From: Dawidia cretensis
GTDB lineage: Bacteria > Bacteroidota > Bacteroidia > Cytophagales > Cyclobacteriaceae
NCBI RefSeq assembly: GCF_018598175.1
Contig: NZ_JAHESE010000029.1
Location: 1-64,000, forward strand
Reading direction: 5' to 3'
DNA: 64,000 bases
This document shows, piece by piece, positions 52,748-58,856 of this stretch. The position numbers and the translations under genes are program-made. Every line of letters begins with the position of its first letter. The stretch's first letter is position 1. Below the pieces are notes generated by a model, which was given only the letters and a program-made list of their open reading frames with translations, ran no database searches and was not told the origin of the DNA.

Positions 52748-53191
52748 ATGAAAAAGTGGAGTATGTTTGGTGTTTTGTTGTTGCTGGCGGGCAACGTGTT
52801 GGCGCAGGCAAAATTTGATGCCTGGCATGAATTTGCCAAAACGAAATTCGAGCCTAAATACAATGAAAAGCTGGGAGAATACATTTTCTTCCCCAACTTT
52901 CCTGCCGAGCTTAAGGCCCTGGCTGGAAAGGAAGTTACCGTAGAAGGATTTTATGTGCCCTTTGCTCCTGAGGATAGTCAGTACATCATCCTGTCGAAAT
53001 ATCCGCAGAGCCAGTGTTTCTTCTGCGGCGGCGGCGGACCCGAGTCGGTGATCGAGGTGAATTTCACCAAATCGCCGTCGCGCTTCAAGGTAGACGACGT
53101 GATCACGGTCAAGGGTAAGCTCGTGCTGAACCCCGACGATATGGACCACGTGAATTTTATCTTAAAAGAGGCTGCCGTGGTGAGCAAATAG
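52748..53191 (+). CDS. DUF3299 family secreted protein
   Basis: Protein of 147 residues with a signal peptide (about 1-20, ending NVLAQA). It matches the DUF3299 family through the pattern KEVTVEGFYVPF, a SQCFFCGGGGPESVIEV block with Cys90 and Cys93, and VKGKLVLNPDD near the end. The Cys pair followed by Gly residues may be a metal or redox site. It lies 37 nt after the ABC permease. The family co-occurs with ABC transporters of this type, so the three genes probably act together in the envelope. Confidence 0.83.
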   Translation: MKKWSMFGVLLLLAGNVLAQAKFDAWHEFAKTKFEPKYNEKLGEYIFFPNFPAELKALAGKEVTVEGFYVPFAPEDSQYIILSKYPQSQCFFCGGGGPESVIEVNFTKSPSRFKVDDVITVKGKLVLNPDDMDHVNFILKEAAVVSK

Positions 53192-53228
53192 ACGCGACGT
53201 TATTTTCAAATCAACCCCTATATATACT

Positions 53229-53639
53229 ATGAAAAGAAGAGCAACAGCCGTTTGGAATGGCTCCGGAAAAGAAGGCAATGGCAACCTGTCCACGCAAAGC
53301 ACTGTGTTGAACAAAACACAATACTCGTTTAACTCTCGTTTTGCGGAAGGCGTAGGTACCAACCCCGAAGAACTGGTGGCTGCCGCACATGCCGGCTGCT
53401 TCACCATGAAGCTGAGCTTTGTATTGGGCGAAGCAGGCTTTACTCCCGAAGAGCTCACCACCGAGTGTGTTATCACCTTCGAGAACGGTTCTATTACCGA
53501 GTCGCACCTCGTGCTGAAGGCCAAAGTGCCCGGCATCAGCCAGGAGAAATTCGACGCCGCTACGGCGGATGCAAAAGCGAACTGTCCCATTTCGCAGCTG
53601 CTGAAGACCAACATCACGCTCGAGGCTTCACTGGTATAA
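53229..53639 (+). CDS. osmC: OsmC family peroxiredoxin
   Basis: OsmC-type protein of 136 residues that reduces organic hydroperoxides through two cysteines. The pair is visible as AAHAGCFTMKL and AKANCPISQL, and the length matches OsmC, not Ohr (RFAEGVGTNPEELVAAA is typical OsmC). It lies 37 nt after the DUF3299 gene on the same strand and 3 nt before an alpha/beta hydrolase gene. It is cytoplasmic. Confidence 0.93.
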   Translation: MKRRATAVWNGSGKEGNGNLSTQSTVLNKTQYSFNSRFAEGVGTNPEELVAAAHAGCFTMKLSFVLGEAGFTPEELTTECVITFENGSITESHLVLKAKVPGISQEKFDAATADAKANCPISQLLKTNITLEASLV

Positions 53640-53642
53640 CCC

Positions 53643-54308
53643 ATGGCCTCACGCGCGTACACGCCTGTTACCGGCACTGTGGTGATCTCACCCGGTGCCG
53701 GTGCTGTTTCGGTGCGGGCCATCATTCCGCCCGACATGATAGCGTTATTGGTACTCGGTCATGGTGCCGGGGCGGGCATGCTCCATAGCTTTATGGAGTC
53801 GCTGGCGCAGGCGCTTGCGGACCAGGGAATCGGTACGGTGCGGTATAACTTTCCGTATATGGAGCAGGGGCGCAAGCTGCCGGATAAGGCGCCTTTGGCA
53901 ACGGAGACAGTTGCTCGCGTGGTGGATTATGCACACAAGCAGTATCCAGGCGTGCCGTTGTTGGCCGGGGGCAAATCCTTCGGCGGGCGCATGACGTCGC
54001 ATTATGCTGCGGCGGCGTCTGGGGAGCTTCTACGCGGTATTGTGTTCTATGGGTTTCCGTTGCACCCGGCCAAGAAGCCTGATACGAGCCGGGCTGACCA
54101 TTTGCCTGCGATTACGTTGCCGATGTTGTTCCTCCAGGGTACGCGCGATGCGCTGGCGGAGTGGCCGTTGATTGAAGCAGTTTGCAAGACGTTGCCCACG
54201 GCCACGCTCGTGAAGATCGACGGTGCGGACCATTCGTTTGCCGCGGGGAAGAAGGATGTTATCAGTATACTCGCTGCCGAGACGCGTCAGTGGTTCGACG
54301 GGTTGTAG
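53643..54308 (+). CDS. Alpha/beta hydrolase (dienelactone hydrolase/TEX30-like)
   Basis: Serine hydrolase of 221 residues. The oxyanion segment VLGHGAGAGM and nucleophile Ser112 in GGKSFGGRM are clear; the acid and the final His (DGADHSF) are in the C-terminal third. It resembles the KANL3/TEX30 group of alpha/beta hydrolases. Substrate unknown. It follows osmC by 3 nt, so is co-transcribed with it. A long minus-strand frame overlaps its last 279 nt; this gene is better supported in that overlap. Confidence 0.88.
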   Translation: MASRAYTPVTGTVVISPGAGAVSVRAIIPPDMIALLVLGHGAGAGMLHSFMESLAQALADQGIGTVRYNFPYMEQGRKLPDKAPLATETVARVVDYAHKQYPGVPLLAGGKSFGGRMTSHYAAAASGELLRGIVFYGFPLHPAKKPDTSRADHLPAITLPMLFLQGTRDALAEWPLIEAVCKTLPTATLVKIDGADHSFAAGKKDVISILAAETRQWFDGL

Positions 54309-55070
54309 TATTTGCTCTGCGTGCACGAGTGTCATGGGGTTGTGTTCATTGCTTTGTAACGGGCAGTAGACGCCGTTCACGCGTTGTAGGAATTCGATGC
54401 CCAGGGTTATAAAAAGTCCTTCTCCGGCCGCGGTTGCCAGTGGGCTTGTGAGTTTGACGGGTGCGTCTACATCTGTGCCTTGCCGAACGGTCATTTCTTC
54501 TGATCGTATGGTATCGAGTATATAGTTACCGGTTTTAAAATCTATTGCGGCCATGCCGGCGATGAGGCGGAAGTGTGTGGCTCCCTTCGGGGCTTTTACC
54601 ATCTTTTTGCGATCGGGCGGTGTGATCGTTACAGTGCATTTTCCTTCTGTTGGATCAAAGCCTGCCTGATAAGGAGCGTGTAGGATAGTTTCTACGGATG
54701 CGTGCTTATTAAACTCAAATCCTCGCATTACCTGGGCGTCACCATTTTCCGGTTTCCGCATACCGGCACCGCTGGTCATATCTGATCGCATCATCGCGAA
54801 GGCTGCTTTTGTCAGTCGGGCGGTCATACGGGTGTCGGCTATACCGTCGAATAATGGTTTAAACGCTGCCCGTAGCAGTTTTACCATCCAGGCGCAGTGG
54901 CCGAATTCGGCATTATTCTCGCGTACCCGGGCGAATGCGGGGTCGGTACGGATACGTTCTGCATCTACCGATGTAACCTTTCGCACCAGGTATCCGCGGA
55001 TTCTGTCGTAGTAATATACCCTGTCGCCGAGCTTGCCGATCAGCTTGATAATGCCTTTTTGTTTTGCCAT
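54030..55070 (-). CDS. Conserved Bacteroidota protein of unknown function with a possibly run-on C-terminus
   Basis: Frame of 346 residues. The first 250 or so match a Bacteroidota hypothetical family I recognise by pattern: MAKQKGIIKL start, VYYYDRIRGYLVRKV, DPAFARVRENNAEFG, the stretch ATHFRLIAGMAAIDF and GLFITLGIEFLQRVNGVYCP. Residues from about 254 on (54030-54308) are read antisense to the alpha/beta hydrolase and are Arg/Gln-rich with no family likeness. The genuine protein would be expected to end near 54310-54330, so the stop codon may have been lost. No signal peptide or membrane segment is seen; function unknown. Confidence 0.7.
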   Translation of the reverse strand: MAKQKGIIKLIGKLGDRVYYYDRIRGYLVRKVTSVDAERIRTDPAFARVRENNAEFGHCAWMVKLLRAAFKPLFDGIADTRMTARLTKAAFAMMRSDMTSGAGMRKPENGDAQVMRGFEFNKHASVETILHAPYQAGFDPTEGKCTVTITPPDRKKMVKAPKGATHFRLIAGMAAIDFKTGNYILDTIRSEEMTVRQGTDVDAPVKLTSPLATAAGEGLFITLGIEFLQRVNGVYCPLQSNEHNPMTLVHAEQILQPVEPLTRLGSEYTDNILLPRGKRMVRTVDLHERGRGQRLANCFNQRPLRQRIARTLEEQHRQRNRRQMVSPARIRLLGRVQRKPIEHNTA

Positions 55071-55486
55071 GCCCTATCGTTTGTGTACACAAGATCGCTT
55101 TCCTTGCGCGGAAAAGCCACTGGAATCCTGTGAGCTGCCATTAGGGGATTTGGCATTGCTCTCGACTGTCCATGAATGGAAGATAATACCATTAAATGGT
55201 GTGCAAAATACTCCGGATTACCCGTATCAACTCCCGGGATTACCCGTATCAAAGCCGTGCCTAAAGCGTACCAAAGGTATGGTTAAGGCATACTCACCGC
55301 GAGTCTTAACTCCGCAGCGGGCAGAGGAGAGTTAGTGGGGTGATTCCCCGCCCGGGACGAGCTAAGACTTGTATCCGCTGCTATGCCTTGCGATTATAGT
55401 TGCATAGCAGAAAATTGCAAATATTAATAAATAGCTGTTTATTAGATGTACAATGTTGTTTTTCTCGTTGCCTGTAAGACTGTTGT
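55071..55486. other. Divergent non-coding region with short repeats
   Basis: This 416-bp gap lies between two outward-facing genes. It holds the palindrome TTGTGTACACAA at 55081-55092, a 16-bp direct repeat (listed below), and an inverted repeat AGTCTTA / TAAGACT (55302-55308 with 55363-55369) that encloses smaller stems AACTC/GAGTT and GGGG/CCCC. From about 55380 the DNA becomes AT-rich. No tRNA fit was found and no coding frame is convincing. Confidence 0.55.
55215..55252. repeat. Direct repeat of 16 bp, two copies
   Basis: GGATTACCCGTATCAA occurs at 55215-55230 and again at 55237-55252, a period of 22 bp (two helical turns). Such spacing suits a DNA-binding protein that contacts the same face twice. 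Confidence 0.7.
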
Positions 55487-55960
55487 ATGATAGAGAGGAA
55501 ATATTCTTTCAGACGGGAGTATGATCCCGAGTCACAAGCCTACCTGTACATATTTTTGAGCCGAAGTAGGAAGAGATCTATTCCGAAGGCAGTCTTGTAT
55601 TCACCGAGGGAGTCAGATGGCGATTTGTATTATAATGTTGGCTTTGGTGATTTAATTATAGACCCTGTAACAAATGAATTTGTGGGGCTTGACGACGTGA
55701 CGGAAAGTAATAACGGTGATATGCTAGCGATTTTCTACACGGTGGTCTCGACATTTGATGATTTTTTTGAGCAACATCCAAATGCTACCTTATATTTTAA
55801 GGGTAGCAACGAACAACGCAGTAAGGTTTATAGCAGTTTGATAGCCAAACATTGGAGACATATTGCGCCATTGTATACAGTTTGGGGAATTAAGAGGGAG
55901 AACAAGGAGTATTTTATGCCAGATGTTTCGTATGAGAGTATTTTTTGTAAACGGAAATAG
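55487..55960 (+). CDS. DUF6934 family protein
   Basis: Protein of 157 residues that fits the DUF6934 pattern: a beta-rich N-terminus, YNVGFGDLIIDP, TESNNGDMLAIFYTVVSTFDDF, and the TLYFKGSNEQRSKVYSSLI segment, ending in Lys-rich VKRK-like residues (FCKRK). The family is small, spread patchily in Bacteroidota and has no proven function. No signal peptide is present. Base composition is clearly more AT-rich than in the neighbouring genes, which hints at recent transfer. A 52-residue gene follows 21 nt later, the layout of a two-gene accessory module. Confidence 0.8.
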   Translation: MIERKYSFRREYDPESQAYLYIFLSRSRKRSIPKAVLYSPRESDGDLYYNVGFGDLIIDPVTNEFVGLDDVTESNNGDMLAIFYTVVSTFDDFFEQHPNATLYFKGSNEQRSKVYSSLIAKHWRHIAPLYTVWGIKRENKEYFMPDVSYESIFCKRK

Positions 55961-55981
55961 ATATTTTTACAAAAAAAAGTT

Positions 55982-56140
55982 ATGGTAAGAATCGTAAAGG
56001 ACATGCAGGAGGACAAAGAGCTTCTCGAGCGGCTTGCCAAACAGGTAATGCAAAAGATAAAATCCGGGCAAATCGATCCGTTTAGAGAAAAACGAGAAGA
56101 AGCTTGGGAGAGCCTCAAACGTGCAGGCGTGGTGAAATAA
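55982..56140 (+). CDS. Small charged helical protein paired with the DUF6934 gene
   Basis: Protein of 52 residues that starts MVRIVKDMQEDKELLERL and ends KRAGVVK. About half its residues are charged, and it should be a helix-rich soluble protein. The stretch KSGQIDPFREKREEAWESL resembles the small antidote or connector proteins found after DUF6934-like genes (inference). A ribosome site is not obvious but the gene is framed by the DUF6934 stop (21 nt upstream) and a strong terminator 20 nt downstream, which supports a real gene. Confidence 0.68.
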   Translation: MVRIVKDMQEDKELLERLAKQVMQKIKSGQIDPFREKREEAWESLKRAGVVK

Positions 56141-56160
56141 GAAACGAAATCACAGAATAA

Positions 56161-56191
56161 AAAAAGCAACCCGATAAAAGGTTGCTTTTTT
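56161..56191. terminator. Bidirectional terminator after the DUF6934 module
   Basis: Stem AAAAAGCAACC / GGTTGCTTTTT with an 8-nt loop. It has T runs on both strands and lies between the convergent small gene and the HPP gene. Confidence 0.92.
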
Positions 56192-56242
56192 ATTGTCGGA
56201 AAATGCAGTCAGCGCTTTCACGCACGCTTCATTCTTCTCTCA

Positions 56243-56752
56243 TTATCTCCAATACCGCGGGTACCGGCGCGTTCTGAAAATGTTATTAAACAGCAGCGCA
56301 ATGATTACGATCACCAGCGAACCCGTGAGCACCGGGTAGAAGATGAAGGTCCAGTGCGGCTGCGCGAAAATTATTACCAGGGGCGTGGCACCCGCAGGCG
56401 GGTGCACCGTTTTGGTGATTTGCATGGCGGCGATAGAAGCGCTTACGCCAATCGCCAGCGAATACCAGGTATTACCCAGGAGGTATGCGCAAAGTACAGC
56501 GATGACGGCAGCAATCACGTGTCCGCCGATAATGTTACGGGGCTGGGCTAACGGGCTGTCGATCACACCGAAGGCCAGTACGCAGGTGGCGCCGAAGGGG
56601 GCCATCATAAAGGGAATTTCGGTGGTCTGTGTCAGCAGTGTTACGGCGGAGATGGCGATGAGCGCGCCAAGGGCCGAAGAAAGGATGTGTGATGGTGGTG
56701 GCGAGCCTGGGACTTGCTCCCGGGTTCTGAATTTAACGATATAGCGTTTCAT
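56243..56752 (-). CDS. HPP family integral membrane protein
   Basis: Membrane protein of 169 residues with four hydrophobic helices (about 25-42, 48-68, 78-112 and 128-152) and the HPP signature in TKTVHPPAGATPLV. The region FMMAPFGATCVLAFG and PLAQPRNIIGGHVIAA are also typical. Plant and bacterial relatives have been linked to nitrite transport, but many members are of unknown function. It follows a TetR-family gene by 41 nt on the same strand and is probably in its regulon. Confidence 0.9.
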   Translation of the reverse strand: MKRYIVKFRTREQVPGSPPPSHILSSALGALIAISAVTLLTQTTEIPFMMAPFGATCVLAFGVIDSPLAQPRNIIGGHVIAAVIAVLCAYLLGNTWYSLAIGVSASIAAMQITKTVHPPAGATPLVIIFAQPHWTFIFYPVLTGSLVIVIIALLFNNIFRTRRYPRYWR

Positions 56753-56793
56753 GGTTGTATAGTATAAAAATTTGGCGTCTGTGAAATGAGCGA

Positions 56794-57348
56794 TCAGGCA
56801 AAGAGCCGGTCCGCGATGGTGTTGGCGCGGTCCACCGGCCAGGGATCACGAAAGACCTGGCTTTCCACCAGCGCGCTTTCGAATAGGAGGTATATATGGT
56901 CTGGCAGCGCCGGATAGTCGGCGCGTAGGATGTCCTGAAAAAATATGCGCAGGTCTTCTTTGTGGCGTTGAATGACGTGCCGGATGGAAACGGCGTCTTC
57001 TGTGATTTCGGATACGATGTTAAGAAAGGCGCAGCCGCGAAAGTTCTCGCGTGTGTTCATGTCGTGGAGGAATTTGAACGCGGCGGCTATTTTGCTCCTG
57101 GGCGTCCTAGCCTTGTCCGTAAAGCCGTGTAAAGCAGCAAACCAAAAGTCATGACGCTGGTTTAAGAACTCCACGCAGAGCTCTTCCTTCGAGCGGAAGT
57201 GCTGGTAGAGGCTGGCTTTTGAGACATCGGCTTCTGCGATGATCTGGTTGATGCCGGTGGCATTGTACCCTTGCCCGTGAAATAAGCGAAAGGTGGTCTT
57301 TAAAATCCGGTCGCGCGGCGACAGCGCAGAAACATCGTACGTGGTCAT
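56794..57348 (-). CDS. TetR family transcriptional regulator
   Basis: Repressor of 184 residues from the ATG at 57348. The frame continues upstream to 57405 but would then code through a palindromic operator, so the shorter start is preferred. The N-terminal helix-turn-helix reads DRILKTTFRLFHGQGYNATG and EADVSKASLYQHFRSKEELC. The C-terminal part is a ligand-binding helix bundle of the TetR_C type. It is followed by the HPP gene, and its own promoter carries a perfect operator (57385-57404), pointing to autoregulation. Confidence 0.92.
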   Translation of the reverse strand: MTTYDVSALSPRDRILKTTFRLFHGQGYNATGINQIIAEADVSKASLYQHFRSKEELCVEFLNQRHDFWFAALHGFTDKARTPRSKIAAAFKFLHDMNTRENFRGCAFLNIVSEITEDAVSIRHVIQRHKEDLRIFFQDILRADYPALPDHIYLLFESALVESQVFRDPWPVDRANTIADRLFA

Positions 57349-57384
57349 AAATAAGAATCGCCGGCAAAAGTAGGGTAGGGATTG

Positions 57385-57404
57385 TGAACAGACAAGTCTG
57401 TTCA
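57385..57404. promoter_or_regulatory. Predicted TetR-family operator
   Basis: TGAACAGACAAGTCTGTTCA is an inverted repeat with perfect 9-bp arms and an AA centre, 36 bp upstream of the tetR-type ATG. The size and symmetry fit a TetR-family dimer site. Confidence 0.78.
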
Positions 57405-57416
57405 TTCTTATTTTAT

Positions 57417-57458
57417 AAATACCTGCAACGATGTGCGTTACATCGTTTGCAGGTATTT
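57417..57458 (-). terminator. Long hairpin after the ABM-like gene
   Basis: Eighteen-base arms (57417-57434 with 57440-57458) pair with a single bulged T and a 5-nt loop. It lies 8 nt after the stop of the minus-strand gene, and the following minus-strand bases are A/T-rich but not a pure T run. It should insulate the TetR promoter just downstream. Confidence 0.7.
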
Positions 57459-57465
57459 AATTCTT

Positions 57466-57753
57466 TCACCAAACCTGAAAGATTTCGCGCGATCCGCTTT
57501 GATACATTTCGGTATAGCCTTTCATCTTTTCCTGCATCTTCTGCGATTCCTCCTGGCTCATGCTGTCCCAGCTTTTTTCGTATGCTGTCAGGCTGTCGTG
57601 ACGTGTAACGACAACAACGCGGTTGAAGGACCCCGTCATGTCACTCATGATGTTGACCACCTCCGGGCGGCCGTCCATGACTTCTTTAAATAGCTTGGCA
57701 AGCTTCGAAGCGTTGCCCGGCTTGCAAACAAATGTGTCTTGTACGATAATCAT
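57466..57753 (-). CDS. Antibiotic biosynthesis monooxygenase (ABM)-fold protein
   Basis: Small cytoplasmic protein of 95 residues with the dimeric alpha/beta-barrel look of ABM or NIPSNAP-like proteins: MIIVQDTFVCKPGNASKLAK at the start, a central strand VVVVTRHDSLTAYEKSW, and a C-terminal helix and strand. No catalytic residue can be assigned. It is a single-gene unit with its own terminator, divergent from a lipoprotein gene. Function unknown. Confidence 0.72.
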   Translation of the reverse strand: MIIVQDTFVCKPGNASKLAKLFKEVMDGRPEVVNIMSDMTGSFNRVVVVTRHDSLTAYEKSWDSMSQEESQKMQEKMKGYTEMYQSGSREIFQVW

Positions 57754-57895
57754 AATGTTAATGGGTTGTTTCTGATCACGAACCTACTAACATTATTGCC
57801 ACCTGGAGTGGGGGGAATACGCCAATGTTCAGGGGGGATTGAGACAACGGCGTTTTGTACTTTTGAGCATAGAAATGTCGGATCACGATAATCCC

Positions 57896-58414
57896 ATGAG
57901 AACAACACCCTTCGTTTTTTTACTTGCCATTGTATTGTCCTGTGATTCCTTGTCAAATGACTTTTTCGAAGTTTTATTGAATACGTATCAACCGGAACTG
58001 ACCCGGGTATGCGCGCACAACCCGTCCATTTTTTCTAATGGAAGATTTATCGAACAATACGAAATGTCAGCAGGAACCGAGGCAAATTTCCTGGCCAGGT
58101 TTTCGGTAAGCCATGGCGATTCGCTTGACTTCCCCAGATCAGGAGCCCACTATTTTGAGAGGTATCGAGAAGACCTTACCTGGCGCAAAACCCCAGTAAA
58201 GAATGAAGACTCCATTGTCCTTCAAATAGCAAGTGACGTTGGCGACGAAGCGTTAGAATGCTATGATGTTGAAGACGTGATGCGATTGCTTAAAACAAAA
58301 GGAAACTATTACACATTCATTTATGAAACGTTCGGAACAGTACTGGGTGGGTATAAATTTTATCTCCTGGAACCGGCGTCTCACCGGCTTTATGTACTGA
58401 CCTCTTTTCAGTAG
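57896..58414 (+). CDS. Putative lipoprotein of unknown function
   Basis: Protein of 172 residues from the ATG at 57896, which gives a short lipobox-like signal (VFLLAIVLSCDS). The longer frame from 57839 adds 19 residues with no merit. The mature part is mixed alpha/beta with conserved-looking aromatic residues and two Cys but no motif I know. It ends 10 nt before the convergent small hypothetical gene. Confidence 0.68.
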   Translation: MRTTPFVFLLAIVLSCDSLSNDFFEVLLNTYQPELTRVCAHNPSIFSNGRFIEQYEMSAGTEANFLARFSVSHGDSLDFPRSGAHYFERYREDLTWRKTPVKNEDSIVLQIASDVGDEALECYDVEDVMRLLKTKGNYYTFIYETFGTVLGGYKFYLLEPASHRLYVLTSFQ

Positions 58415-58424
58415 GCGCGCGAAA

Positions 58425-58856
58425 CTAGGTGCCAACCTTAACCTCCATTCCCGCTGCCCAAAACTCTATTGTTTGTCCTTCCAGGAAATCGACATAAAAG
58501 TATCCACGCCCATCCTCCGATAATTCAATCAACTTTCCATTCACTTCCACACGGCCGCGATAGAGCAGATCGAGTGTCCAGGTGAACTCGTCCATGATAT
58601 TCATGAATGCAAAACGTGTCGGTGTTACCTGGTGAAAAATAAGAGAGACGATGTTGGTTGCCGAGTTGTCCTGAAACTTTAACGTCAGTGTATTGTTGTC
58701 GAGTGAAATACGCTCGAAGTGGAGCATGCCGTGCAGATCATATTGCTGCCCCTGATGTTCGGGGCGTGTCAGGTCGGCTAGTATTTCAATAGAGGGGGCG
58801 GGAATCATATAGTGTATTGGTTGTTGTCTGAGTTGTGTGCGTGCAGCGGGTATCAC
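58425..58856 (-). CDS. Hypothetical protein coupled to the patatin gene
   Basis: Protein of 143 residues, no signal peptide or membrane segment. It is beta-rich (FQDNSATNIVSLIFHQVTPT, YRGRVEVNGKLIELSEDGRG) with an acidic C-terminus. The frame opens with GTG at 58856, overlapping the patatin stop by 4 nt (GTGA); an ATG at 58808 is an alternative. I do not recognise the family. The overlap suggests co-translation with the phospholipase. Confidence 0.66.
   Translation of the reverse strand: MIPAARTQLRQQPIHYMIPAPSIEILADLTRPEHQGQQYDLHGMLHFERISLDNNTLTLKFQDNSATNIVSLIFHQVTPTRFAFMNIMDEFTWTLDLLYRGRVEVNGKLIELSEDGRGYFYVDFLEGQTIEFWAAGMEVKVGT

Noticed and set aside
53643-54308. Treating the alpha/beta hydrolase as the shadow of the antisense frame
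   Set aside because: The hydrolase has a complete catalytic set over its entire length, whereas the antisense frame is unconserved in the overlap.
55215-55252. CRISPR-like direct repeat
   Set aside because: Only two copies of 16 bp with a 6-bp gap and no cas gene; too short and too few for an array.
55302-55369. tRNA-like fold in the divergent gap
   Set aside because: The nested stems do not give a 7-bp acceptor with proper D, anticodon and T arms, and no CCA or conserved T-loop bases are present.
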